DNA of 64,000 bases from Algoriphagus aquaeductus (GTDB lineage Bacteria > Bacteroidota > Bacteroidia > Cytophagales > Cyclobacteriaceae): assembly GCF_003253485.1 (NCBI RefSeq), contig NZ_QKTX01000017.1, forward strand, positions 1 through 64,000. The letters are read 5' to 3'. A model generated the notes under the pieces. The model saw only the letters and a program-made list of their open reading frames with translations. It did not search any database and was not told the origin of the DNA. Made by a program: the position numbers and the translations under genes. Positions 35,958 to 44,393 of this stretch are shown here, piece by piece. The stretch's first letter is position 1. Every line of letters starts with the position of its first letter.

Positions 35958-38654
35958 ATGAAAAGAAGTTTATTGATTCTGTTTTGTTTGATTTGGTCGG
36001 CAAATTCCATGGCCCAAATCCGCCTTGGCCAAAGCCGATATGCCGCTCCTAGGCCTGTCAACATTTTGGAATTGAACTACTCCAAACCCGAAAAATTCAG
36101 AATCGCCGAAATCAAAGCTGTGGGACTTTCCACTCTGGATGAAGTGGCTATTATTTCGCTCTCAGGACTGAAAGTAGACGATAGAATCGAGGTGCCCGGT
36201 GATGATATTGCCAACGCCTTAAAAAAACTTTGGGGACAGGGGATTATCGGAGATGTAAAGATTTTGGTGACCAAAATAGAAGGTGAAGATATCTACTTGC
36301 TTCTTGACCTGACCGAGCGCCCCCGATTTTCAAGAGTAGAGTTTTCTGGAATCAACAAAACCCAAGAAGGTGAACTCCGAGACAAAGTAAATATCAGAGG
36401 CCGAGTGGTCCGTGATGACGTACTCAACACTGCCAAAAGGAATATTGAAAAATACTACCTTGACAAAGGCTTTCTGAACACAGAGGTAAAAATCATTCAA
36501 GAAAGGGACACTACCCTTCCTAACAGCGTCAAACTTCGATTTGATGTCAATACCAACTCTAAGGTCAAAATCAATGAGATCAAGATCTACGGCAACGAGG
36601 AAATCTCTGACCGCGCCATCAAGGGCAAATTGAAAAAAACCAAAGAATATCCCCGGGTGGCAATCTTCAATGACATCCACACCCGACTCGTCGAAGCAGA
36701 TGCGAAGAGTATCAGCCGGTCTATCTTCCACACAGACTCGGCATCCAAAGAAGACGCAACCAGCTACATCAACAAAAACTTCAAGCTCAACTTCTTCAAC
36801 GGATCAAAATACATCCCCAAAGAATACCGAAGCGATAAAGACAAAGCCATTGCATTTTACAACAGCAAAGGATTCAGAGATGCCAAAATCCTCAATGATT
36901 CGGTTTACAAGTACTCAGATGACAAAATCAACATAGATATTGCGTTTGAAGAAGGACGAAAATACTATTACCGAAACATTAGCTTCACCGGAAACTACAT
37001 CCATTCCGATGAGGTATTGATGGCCAAATTGGGCATTGAAAAAGGAGATATCTACGACAAAGAAAAGCTGGACAAGAGACTCAATTACGACCCTCAAAAA
37101 GGAGACGACGTGAGCTCTCTTTATCAGGACAACGGCTATCTGTTTTTCAACATTGATCCGGTGGAAATCAATGTTTCCGGAGACTCCATTGACTTGGAAA
37201 TGCGAATCTTTGAAGGCCCGCAAGTCACGGTAAACAGTGTCAGCATCAAGGGCAACGAACGGACCTCCGACCATGTGGTGATGCGGGAAATCCGAATTCT
37301 ACCCGGACAAAAATTCAACCGAAGCCTGCTGGTTCGTACGATTCGGGAACTTTCCACCCTGGGATACTTTGACCCCGAAAAAATCAACCCTGACTTAAGG
37401 CCTAACTTCGAACAGGCAACCGTCGATATTACCTTTGAGCTCGAAGAGCGTCCAAATGACCAGATTGAATTATCCGGTGGTTGGGGTGGTTTTTATGGCT
37501 TTGTGGGAACGGTCGGCTTGGTGTTCAACAATTTCTCCGCAAAAAACATCGGTGATTTCAGCAAGTGGGATCCCCTGCCGGTAGGAGATGGACAAAAGCT
37601 TTCCTTGAGAGTTCAAGCCAATGGACGAACTTTCCAAAACTATTCGCTTTCACTGACCGAACCGTGGTTTGGAGGAAAGAAACCCAATGCACTCAGCTTC
37701 TCTTTCAACCACTCGGTCCAGAGACAGGTCGATTTCTTTAACAGGCTACCTAACGCTTCTGACCTTGGATTCTTCAAGATCACAGGGGTAACTGTAGGAC
37801 TGGCTAAGCGGGTGACCTGGCCTGATGACTATTTCAGCATCAGTAATTCTATTCAGTTCCAGAATTATGAATTCAACCAATTCGGAACCTCCTTTGGGTT
37901 GAGCTATCCGACCGGAAATTCAAAAAGTGTCACCTTAAACACAACCATCGCCCGAAACAACGTAGATAACAATATCTATCCACGACTGGGATCCAACATT
38001 ATCCTTTCTACGGAATTTACGCCTCCTTACAATTCCCTGAATAAGAATCTCAATGGCGAATCCACGGATCAGGAAAAATTCAACTGGTTGGAATACCACA
38101 AGTGGATGTTTGACGCCTCTTTCTTTACCCCGGTATTCGGGTCCAACAAATGGGTCGCCAGTGCCCGGGCACACATGGGCTTCTTGGGGTCCTATGGCAA
38201 CAAGGTAGGACTGATTCCTTTGGAGCGATTTGTAATGGGGGGTGACGGGATGACTTTCAACAATTTTGCCTTGGGTCAGGAGATTATCGGATTGAGAGGG
38301 TACGAAAACCAAACCCTTACCCCGGGTAGATCCACTCGAGGCACGGCCAACCCAGATCCTTACGGAGGGGTAGTCTACAACAAATACGTGATGGAACTTC
38401 GCTTTCTCGTTTCCCCCAACCCTTCAGCTACAATCTTCTTGCTGACCTTTGCGGAAGCCGGAAATAACTGGGGTTCCTACAAAGACTTTAACCCGTATGA
38501 CCTGAAAAAGTCTGCTGGTGTAGGTGCCAGGATATTCATGCCTGCATTTGGTTTATTGGGGATAGATTGGGGGTACGGGTTTGATCCTATACCGGGAAGT
38601 TTACAGCGGAGCGGAGCACAATTTCACTTTACCATTGGGCAACAGTTCAGATAA
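35958..38654 (+). CDS. bamA: outer-membrane assembly protein BamA
   Basis: 898 aa. The signal peptide ends near SMAQ. Five POTRA domains fill about residues 45-460 (for example LRDKVNIRGRVVRDDVLNTAKRN and TVNSVSIKGNERTSDHVVMREIRI). A C-terminal Omp85 barrel follows, with EIIGLRGYENQTLTPGRSTRGT near residue 785, and the protein ends GAQFHFTIGQQFR. BamA folds and inserts outer-membrane proteins. Two skp-like periplasmic chaperones follow. Confidence 0.93.
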   Translation: MKRSLLILFCLIWSANSMAQIRLGQSRYAAPRPVNILELNYSKPEKFRIAEIKAVGLSTLDEVAIISLSGLKVDDRIEVPGDDIANALKKLWGQGIIGDVKILVTKIEGEDIYLLLDLTERPRFSRVEFSGINKTQEGELRDKVNIRGRVVRDDVLNTAKRNIEKYYLDKGFLNTEVKIIQERDTTLPNSVKLRFDVNTNSKVKINEIKIYGNEEISDRAIKGKLKKTKEYPRVAIFNDIHTRLVEADAKSISRSIFHTDSASKEDATSYINKNFKLNFFNGSKYIPKEYRSDKDKAIAFYNSKGFRDAKILNDSVYKYSDDKINIDIAFEEGRKYYYRNISFTGNYIHSDEVLMAKLGIEKGDIYDKEKLDKRLNYDPQKGDDVSSLYQDNGYLFFNIDPVEINVSGDSIDLEMRIFEGPQVTVNSVSIKGNERTSDHVVMREIRILPGQKFNRSLLVRTIRELSTLGYFDPEKINPDLRPNFEQATVDITFELEERPNDQIELSGGWGGFYGFVGTVGLVFNNFSAKNIGDFSKWDPLPVGDGQKLSLRVQANGRTFQNYSLSLTEPWFGGKKPNALSFSFNHSVQRQVDFFNRLPNASDLGFFKITGVTVGLAKRVTWPDDYFSISNSIQFQNYEFNQFGTSFGLSYPTGNSKSVTLNTTIARNNVDNNIYPRLGSNIILSTEFTPPYNSLNKNLNGESTDQEKFNWLEYHKWMFDASFFTPVFGSNKWVASARAHMGFLGSYGNKVGLIPLERFVMGGDGMTFNNFALGQEIIGLRGYENQTLTPGRSTRGTANPDPYGGVVYNKYVMELRFLVSPNPSATIFLLTFAEAGNNWGSYKDFNPYDLKKSAGVGARIFMPAFGLLGIDWGYGFDPIPGSLQRSGAQFHFTIGQQFR

Positions 38655-38744
38655 GCTTCCAAATAAGCCGGGCGTTAGTTAATTTATGCAAAAATAAAAC
38701 GTTAATAATGCCGCTATCCCTCGCTTGGAAAACTGGAAGAAGCC

Positions 38745-39275
38745 ATGAATAAACCATTGAAAATTGTACTTTTGCTGCTCATTCTGCTGAATACGGGCCC
38801 ATTAGCTGCGCAAAAGTTTGGATACATTGACTCAGAATACATTCTCAACAAGCACCCGGACTACAAAGTAATCCAGGAGGAACTTAAGAAACTGAGTGAC
38901 CAGTGGAAGAAAGAGGCACAAAGTTTGGATCAGGAGATCAAAGAAATGAATACTCAGCTGAAAGCTGAAGAAGTACTACTGACCGAAGAGATGTATCAAA
39001 AGCGGTTGGAAGAGATTAAGGCGAAGCAAAAGGCTTCGCAGGAGTTTAACAGCAGGATCTTTGGAATTGACGGGATGTATTATCAAAAGCAGGCAGAACT
39101 GCTGCAACCCCTGCAATCCAAAATCTATGATGCCATCGAACGGGTCTCCAGAAGAAACAATCTGGCGGTTCTTTTTGACAAGGCAGCCGGACCGTCGGCC
39201 ATCATTTACACTGATCCAAGGCATGACTATTCGGAGTTTGTTTTGGACGAATTGGGAATTGAAGACAATAATTAA
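38745..39275 (+). CDS. OmpH/Skp-family periplasmic chaperone
   Basis: 176 aa. A signal peptide ends near LAAQ, and the mature part starts FGYIDSEYILNKHPDYK as in OmpH/Skp. Residues about 40-130 form the long charged helical arms of the trimer, and the C-terminus ends YSEFVLDELGI. Skp holds unfolded barrel proteins in the periplasm. It starts 90 bases after bamA. Confidence 0.88.
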   Translation: MNKPLKIVLLLLILLNTGPLAAQKFGYIDSEYILNKHPDYKVIQEELKKLSDQWKKEAQSLDQEIKEMNTQLKAEEVLLTEEMYQKRLEEIKAKQKASQEFNSRIFGIDGMYYQKQAELLQPLQSKIYDAIERVSRRNNLAVLFDKAAGPSAIIYTDPRHDYSEFVLDELGIEDNN

Positions 39276-39366
39276 ATAACCATCTTACAGATTAAATCGA
39301 GCACATGTGAGGCCGCTCACGTTTAGAAAAAAAGTTAGACCATTTAAAAACACAAATTATACACAT

Positions 39367-39909
39367 ATGAAAGTAAAAGTTATCCTAGCTGCAATAGCGT
39401 TGCTGTTCGTAGGATTCACCGCTCAGGCTCAAAACATTAAGATCGGATACACGAGCGTGGAGTTAATCATGGACCTCATGCCTGAAATGGAACAAATCGG
39501 AGCAGACATCCAAGATTATCAAACCCAGCTTCAAACCAATATCCAGACCAAAGCTGCTGATTTTCAGCGTCAGGTACAGGCTTATCAGCAAGCTGCTGCT
39601 ACCATGACCGAAACTGCCAGAGCTACCAAAGAACAGGAGTTGACCAAACTTCAGGGGGATTTGCAAAAGTATGAGCAAGACGCTCAGGTTTCTTATCAGA
39701 GAAAACTTCAGGAACTGTTGGAACCCTTGCAAACCAAAGTGATCAACGCGATCAATGCGGTAGCTGCAGAGAATAATTACACGCATATTTTCGCAGAAAC
39801 AGCCGGTCAAGCGCCTATCCTTCTTTACACCAAAGAAGAAGATAAATTCACCGAACTGGTTCTTGCCAAGTTGGGAATTCAGGTTCCTCAGCAACCTGCT
39901 CAAAAGTAA
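39367..39909 (+). CDS. OmpH/Skp-family periplasmic chaperone, second copy
   Basis: 180 aa from the ATG at 39367. A signal peptide (MKVKVILAAIALLFVGFTAQ, cleavage near AQAQ) precedes IKIGYTSVELIMDLMPEM and a Gln-rich helical arm; the end FTELVLAKLGIQVPQQPAQK matches its neighbour. It is a diverged paralogue rather than a copy: its arms are Gln/Ala-rich where the other is Lys/Glu-rich. A strong terminator follows, ending the bamA-skp-skp transcript. Confidence 0.88.
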   Translation: MKVKVILAAIALLFVGFTAQAQNIKIGYTSVELIMDLMPEMEQIGADIQDYQTQLQTNIQTKAADFQRQVQAYQQAAATMTETARATKEQELTKLQGDLQKYEQDAQVSYQRKLQELLEPLQTKVINAINAVAAENNYTHIFAETAGQAPILLYTKEEDKFTELVLAKLGIQVPQQPAQK

Positions 39910-39919
39910 TCTTCACATA

Positions 39920-39946
39920 AACCGGCTCAAAAGGCCGGTTTTTTTT
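39920..39946 (+). terminator. terminator after the second skp gene
   Basis: AACCGGC / GCCGGTT hairpin with a 7-base loop followed by a run of T (eight T in total), 10 bases after the stop. Confidence 0.85.
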
Positions 39947-39981
39947 GAGCATCTCCAAAAAGGAAACCCTGCGAGTAGACT

Positions 39982-40019
39982 AGACCAGCCAGGTTTTGAA
40001 AACCTGGCTGGTCTTTTTA
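39982..40019. repeat. long perfect palindrome
   Basis: 16-base arms (AGACCAGCCAGGTTTT / AAAACCTGGCTGGTCT) around a single G, followed by a T run. The shape could act as a terminator, but it is 36 bases beyond a complete one and looks like a mobile or dispersed intergenic palindrome. Confidence 0.7.
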
Positions 40020-40099
40020 CCCTTAAACCTTAAATATGCATTAGAAAAACTACTACGACCTCATAATGCTTCAAAATCAGTCGTTTCACTTCACTTTTC

Positions 40100-40170
40100 T
40101 CCCGATAACTATCGGGATCCAAAGTACCTGATTTTCTTGTATTTTGAGTTCTTCCCGAAATACTTCGGGA
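40100..40170. repeat. pair of TCCCGA...TCGGGA palindromes
   Basis: TCCCGATA-AC-TATCGGGA at 40100-40117 and TCCCGAA-ATAC-TTCGGGA at 40153-40170. Together with the palindrome at 39982 they make up most of the 340-base gap between the skp-like gene and thioredoxin. No gene is convincingly seen in the gap. Confidence 0.65.
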
Positions 40171-40249
40171 CAGGCTGCTACGAATTCTAATGCATAAACC
40201 AGGTTAAATCACATAAGATTAATTTTCCACTTACCAGTTGTTTTTTCGT

Positions 40250-40555
40250 ATGCCCAAAAAGAATCCCAAAGAAATCATCAGCCAAAGCCAAGAAGTCCTC
40301 TTGGTGGATTTCTATGCGGACTGGTGTGGGCCCTGTCAGACGATGAATCCGGTATTGGAGGAATCACTGGCTGAGCTTGGAGGAAAAATCAAACTGCTAA
40401 AGCTTAATGTAGACAAGCATCCCCAACTCAGTCAGCAGTTTGGAATCCGATCCATCCCTCACTATATCCTTTTCAAACGTGGAAAAATACTCTGGAGAAA
40501 AGGAGGCATACTTACCAAGCGGGAATTGGTGCAGCAGTTGAAGGGGTTTGTATAA
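40250..40555 (+). CDS. thioredoxin family protein
   Basis: 101 aa from the ATG at 40250. DFYADWCGPCQTMNPVLEE holds the redox WCGPC site, and SIPHYILFKRGK is the usual cis-Pro region. It has no signal peptide, so it should be cytoplasmic. It lies alone after the palindromic region, convergent with the pseudouridine synthase gene. The length is standard. Confidence 0.92.
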   Translation: MPKKNPKEIISQSQEVLLVDFYADWCGPCQTMNPVLEESLAELGGKIKLLKLNVDKHPQLSQQFGIRSIPHYILFKRGKILWRKGGILTKRELVQQLKGFV

Positions 40556-40561
40556 ATCAGA

Positions 40562-40584
40562 AAAGGCCTCAATTTGAGGCCTTT
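40562..40584. terminator. bidirectional terminator
   Basis: AAAGGCCTC / GAGGCCTTT hairpin with a 5-base loop between convergent thioredoxin and rluB-like genes. Short A/T tails on both sides suit both directions. Confidence 0.75.
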
Positions 40585-40588
40585 ATTC

Positions 40589-42103
40589 TTAGATGTAATA
40601 TTTCAGTCGGATCACTTCCTGTTCGGTCAAGAATCGATAGTGCCCGCGTTTGAGGTCTTTTTTGTCCAATCCAGCGTACATGACGCGATCCAGGGCAATC
40701 ACTTCATAGCCCAAGTGAGCGAAAATTCGTCTCACTATCCGGTTTCTGCCAATATGAATTTCCAATCCAAGGATCGTCCGGTCTTTGGAAAGCACCTGCA
40801 TATCATCCACTTTGGCATCTCCGTCCTCCAAAGTCAATCCTTCCAAGATAGCCTCTTCATCCTTGTGCGTGAGTGGCTTGTCCAGCGTGACCTGATAGAT
40901 TTTTTTGATTTCATTGGAAGGATGCGAGAGTTTTGCAGCCAATTCCCCATCGTTGGTGAAGAGCAATAAACCGGTCGTATTTCTGTCCAATCTTCCCACA
41001 GGGAAAATTCGTTCCTCGCAGGCATTTTCCACCAGTTTCATCACGGTCTTTCGCTCCATGGGATCTTCGGTAGTGGTGATAAAGTCTTTGGGCTTGTTCA
41101 AAAGAACATACACGGGCTTCTCTGGATTGATCCTTTTCCCTTCAAAAACCACCCGATCTGTTTTCTTCACCTTATATCCCATCTCTTTGATCACCTCTCC
41201 ATTGACCATGACCAATCCTTTGGTGATCAGATCATCGGCTTCTCTTCGGCTGCAAATCCCTGAATTGGCGATGTATTTATTGAGTCGGATCAGATCTTCT
41301 GATTCCTTTTTGGATTTCTTCTGGGGCAAGTTGTCAAAGTTGTAATCCGGACGGTCAGGATTAAGCTCCACGCGCTTGGGTCTGTTTTTTCCAAATCCAC
41401 GTTTTTCACCGCTGCTTTCTGAGGAATTTCGCCGCTCCCCTACACCGAAAATCGGCTTCTGATCCTTGCCTCTTCCCTTGTAAACCAACTTCTCTCCTGT
41501 CTCAGGATTAAATTTATCACCCGAAACATCCTTTTTGAATGGCTTATCGAAATCAGACTTAGGCCGGTTGGAAAATTTTTCTTTCCCAAACTCTTTTTTA
41601 CCGCCTCTCTCAGGACGCTCACCATAAGGCTTTTCAAAATCCGGTTTTCTGGAGCTAAATTTCTTCTCAGATGGTCCTTCTTTTTTAAATCGCTCAGGCT
41701 TGTCTCCAAAAGCTTTTTTGCCAAAAGATTGATCCTCTCCTTTTTCCCATTTCTTGGGAGCTCCGGTTGACTTATCGAATCGCTTGTCTCCAAATGATTT
41801 TCGATCATTGGAATCTGTCTCATTCCGCTTGCCGTATCCAGGCTTGTCAAAGGATTTTCCTTCTTCTTTGAAAAATCTTCCCTTGGGCTTATCTCCAAAT
41901 GAAGCTTGATCGTCGGATTTTTTACGGAAAGGCTTTTTGTCAAATGAGTCTTCCTTTTTCCCGAAAGATTTGCCCTTGAATTCTGATTTGCCTTCTGGTT
42001 TGCTAAATTTTGAGCCTTTGGAGGAAAAATCAGGCCGTTTGGGTGAGTCGAAGTCCTTTTTTTCTTCGTTGAAAAATGGTTTTCTAGGATTGTTTTTTTT
42101 CAT
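40589..42103 (-). CDS. rluB: pseudouridine synthase (RluB-like) with long charged extension
   Basis: 504 aa. The C-terminal ~230 residues (from about residue 273) form an S4 RNA-binding domain (RLNKYIANSGICSRREADD) plus a pseudouridine synthase domain with the catalytic GRLDRNTTGLLLFTNDG. It isomerises uridine in large-subunit rRNA, by family. Residues 1-272 are a low-complexity stretch rich in Lys, Gly, Phe and Asp/Glu, with repeated FGxK/FDKP blocks. The C-terminal half alone is the usual length for RluB. The symbol marks the family; the exact rRNA site is not known. Confidence 0.85.
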   Translation of the reverse strand: MKKNNPRKPFFNEEKKDFDSPKRPDFSSKGSKFSKPEGKSEFKGKSFGKKEDSFDKKPFRKKSDDQASFGDKPKGRFFKEEGKSFDKPGYGKRNETDSNDRKSFGDKRFDKSTGAPKKWEKGEDQSFGKKAFGDKPERFKKEGPSEKKFSSRKPDFEKPYGERPERGGKKEFGKEKFSNRPKSDFDKPFKKDVSGDKFNPETGEKLVYKGRGKDQKPIFGVGERRNSSESSGEKRGFGKNRPKRVELNPDRPDYNFDNLPQKKSKKESEDLIRLNKYIANSGICSRREADDLITKGLVMVNGEVIKEMGYKVKKTDRVVFEGKRINPEKPVYVLLNKPKDFITTTEDPMERKTVMKLVENACEERIFPVGRLDRNTTGLLLFTNDGELAAKLSHPSNEIKKIYQVTLDKPLTHKDEEAILEGLTLEDGDAKVDDMQVLSKDRTILGLEIHIGRNRIVRRIFAHLGYEVIALDRVMYAGLDKKDLKRGHYRFLTEQEVIRLKYYI

Positions 42104-42355
42104 GATTTTGCAGCATCACTGCTGTAGTTAGTTAATCTTTTTTTCTGTAACCCTTTTAAGTGGCTAGCTAATTTCTTTCTCTAAGCCAAGGTTGGAAGCC
42201 TATCTACCGGAAGTCAGAACTTAAATTTTTCTATTAAGTAAGAAATTGAGCGCAAATTGCTTGAATAATTTTGAGCGAAATGTGCTTTATGCTTTCCATA
42301 AGAAAATCCTACACCAAAACCTAAGGCTATGAATTTCAAATGCTTAATCGGGCAA

Positions 42356-42363
42356 CAAAGATA
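42356..42363 (-). promoter_or_regulatory. possible -7 motif far upstream of the rluB-like gene
   Basis: TATCTTTG on the minus strand would give a ~245-base leader. No well-spaced -33 (a TTTG lies 13 bases out). The 302-base gap between the murQ and rluB-like genes (42104-42405) holds no convincing gene. Confidence 0.3.
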
Positions 42364-42405
42364 AGAGGAATCCCCGCAAAGTGGTTCTCGGCTACCGAAT
42401 TTTAT

Positions 42406-43227
42406 TTAAGCTCCCTTTTGATTTTTATAATAATATTCTGTTGCATTTCGAACCGATCCCTCAGAAAGCAATAACTGATTGGCCTTTTCGTAGTCCAATC
42501 CGGTGGCCTCCATAATCATTTTGGTACCTCGATCTACCAATTTTGCATTGGAAAGCTGCATATCCACCATTTTATTGCCTTTGACTCTTCCCAATTTGAT
42601 CATGACTGCTGTGGAGATCATATTGAGAACCAGTTTCTGGGCGGTACCTGATTTCATTCGGGTACTTCCGGTGACGAACTCCGGCCCGACCACTACTTCA
42701 ATCGGAAATTCTACCGCTTTTGCCAATGGAGAACCCGGATTGCATGTAATGCATCCAGTCAAAAGTCCTTTTTCCCGGGCCATATTCACGCCACCAATGA
42801 CATAGGGGGTAGTACCGGATGCAGCTATGCCGATCACGGTGTCCAGCTCAGAAAATCCATATGCCTGAATATCCAACCATGCCTGATTGGGGTCATCCTC
42901 CGCATTTTCAACTGCCTTACGAATGGCTGCATCCCCACCGGCAATCAGCCCGATGACCCAATCATGCGGCACGCCATAGGTAGGAGGACACTCTGAAGCA
43001 TCCAAAATCCCCAATCTCCCGCTTGTACCTGCGCCAATGTAAAATAATCTTCCTCCTTCCCGCATTCTGGGTACAATCTGCTCGACCAATTCGGAAATCG
43101 AATCCAACTTTTCCTTTATTGCCGGAGCTACCTTGTGGTCCTCTGCATTGATATGTTGCAACAGTTCCATGACCCCCATTTGTTCTAGATGATCATAATG
43201 CGAGCTGCTTTCAGTTACCTTTTTCAT
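42406..43227 (-). CDS. murQ: N-acetylmuramic acid 6-phosphate etherase
   Basis: 273 aa with a SIS sugar-phosphate domain: RLFYIGAGTSGRLGILDASE carries the conserved GTSGR and catalytic Glu region, with SGTTPYVIGG and GSTRMKSGTAQKLVLNMIST. MurQ cleaves the lactyl ether of MurNAc-6-phosphate in peptidoglycan recycling. It overlaps murK by 4 bases (ATGA), so it is translated with it. Confidence 0.93.
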   Translation of the reverse strand: MKKVTESSSHYDHLEQMGVMELLQHINAEDHKVAPAIKEKLDSISELVEQIVPRMREGGRLFYIGAGTSGRLGILDASECPPTYGVPHDWVIGLIAGGDAAIRKAVENAEDDPNQAWLDIQAYGFSELDTVIGIAASGTTPYVIGGVNMAREKGLLTGCITCNPGSPLAKAVEFPIEVVVGPEFVTGSTRMKSGTAQKLVLNMISTAVMIKLGRVKGNKMVDMQLSNAKLVDRGTKMIMEATGLDYEKANQLLLSEGSVRNATEYYYKNQKGA

Positions 43228-44066
43228 AATTTTTGCTGGTGGTAAAGAGTTAGCCCCGCAATAGGGCTTTCGATGATTAGATTGACTTGGATACCGGTAT
43301 CCAAGGCTGCTTTTCTCAAAATGTCGCTATTGTAATAGGCGATGGATCCGACAAAGCTAACCGGCTTCTCCCGGTAGTGGGTATACTTGCACACATGCTT
43401 GGCAAAAAAATCCTTGAAAGAATTGTAAAATAGACCATAGCAATAGGGATCTGATTTGTTTTCGGAAATAAACCTGCAAAAACTGGCCATGTACCGACTG
43501 GGATAAGGCTGACGGTAGACATGATCCTGAATAATATGTTGGGTGAGGTGAAATCGCTCAATAGCCGCCTCTCTAATTTTTGAAGGCATTTCTTCATGAA
43601 TAAAATCCTGAAGAAATTTCCTGCCGATATAGCAACCTCCTCCTTCATCTCCTAAGATATAACCGGCTGCAGGTCGGGTAGCGGTAATCCTTTCCCCGTC
43701 ATAATCGCAGCTATTGGATCCTGTACCCAATATACACGCGATCCCCGGACTATGCCCACAGGTGGCATGGGCTGCAGCAGCGAGATCATGGTCTACATGG
43801 ATCTCTGCCCTGGAAAAAATAGACCTGAGCGCTTCGGCTACTTCCTGCTTCCGCTCCGGCGCAGCACATCCTGCACCATAATAGAAAATCACCTCGATCT
43901 CCTCCTGTAAGTTGACCAGAAAGTCATGCCTCATTTGGATCGACATCTCCTCCGCAGTCATGTAGTATGGATTAAATCCTACTCCTCGATATTGGCTGAT
44001 TTGGCCATCCCGGTGGATTACTCTCCAGTCTGTCTTGCTGGAACCGCTGTCTGCAATTAAAATCAT
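43224..44066 (-). CDS. N-acetylglucosamine / MurNAc kinase (BadF-type ATPase fold)
   Basis: 280 aa. The ASKHA kinase start MILIADSGSSKTDWRVI and GACILGTGSNSCDYDG-like motif (IACILGTGSNSCDYDG) with YILGDEGGG identify the BadF/BadG family sugar kinases; these act on GlcNAc or MurNAc. The overlap with murQ indicates that its product is likely the MurQ substrate or a related amino sugar. It begins 1 base from the cytochrome b5 gene end. Confidence 0.85.
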   Translation of the reverse strand: MILIADSGSSKTDWRVIHRDGQISQYRGVGFNPYYMTAEEMSIQMRHDFLVNLQEEIEVIFYYGAGCAAPERKQEVAEALRSIFSRAEIHVDHDLAAAAHATCGHSPGIACILGTGSNSCDYDGERITATRPAAGYILGDEGGGCYIGRKFLQDFIHEEMPSKIREAAIERFHLTQHIIQDHVYRQPYPSRYMASFCRFISENKSDPYCYGLFYNSFKDFFAKHVCKYTHYREKPVSFVGSIAYYNSDILRKAALDTGIQVNLIIESPIAGLTLYHQQKL

Positions 44067-44067
44067 A

Positions 44068-44295
44068 TTATATCAGTTGGCCTATAGCCGTAAATTTTTC
44101 AAACACCTTTTCGGAATGAGGGGCATCCTGCAATTCTTCTGTCAGGTCCTGCCCTGCCCAATGCTCATAATGCGTTCCATTTTTCCAAAGTCTAGATGCA
44201 CTCACATCATAGATCACACCCCGAAATGCTATCCAAATTTCGGGCTTATCCTGACCATTACGAAGAGAAAGCTGCTGTTTGGTATAGGTTTTCAT
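44068..44295 (-). CDS. soluble cytochrome b5-like heme-binding domain protein
   Basis: 75 aa, only a cytochrome b5 core: WIAFRGVIYDVSASRLWKNGTHYEHWAGQDLTEEL, with HYEHWAGQD and the second His in DAPHSEKVF as likely heme ligands. There is no signal or membrane anchor. Partner enzymes are unknown. It directly precedes murK-murQ (1-base gap), suggesting co-transcription, which is unusual for a cytochrome b5 protein. Confidence 0.8.
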   Translation of the reverse strand: MKTYTKQQLSLRNGQDKPEIWIAFRGVIYDVSASRLWKNGTHYEHWAGQDLTEELQDAPHSEKVFEKFTAIGQLI

Positions 44296-44393
44296 GAAGT
44301 TTGGAAAAATTTACTTGGGGCTTCCTGTGATTCGTTGTAGAGAAAATCGCAGTCCAAGCCTGAAATGGGATCAATTCCGAGATGAGTCGGTAA

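Noticed and set aside
39996..40190. 64-codon frame across the palindrome cluster
   Set aside because: Its sequence is produced by the palindromes, has no recognisable signal or domain, and overlaps repeat elements; not supported as a gene.
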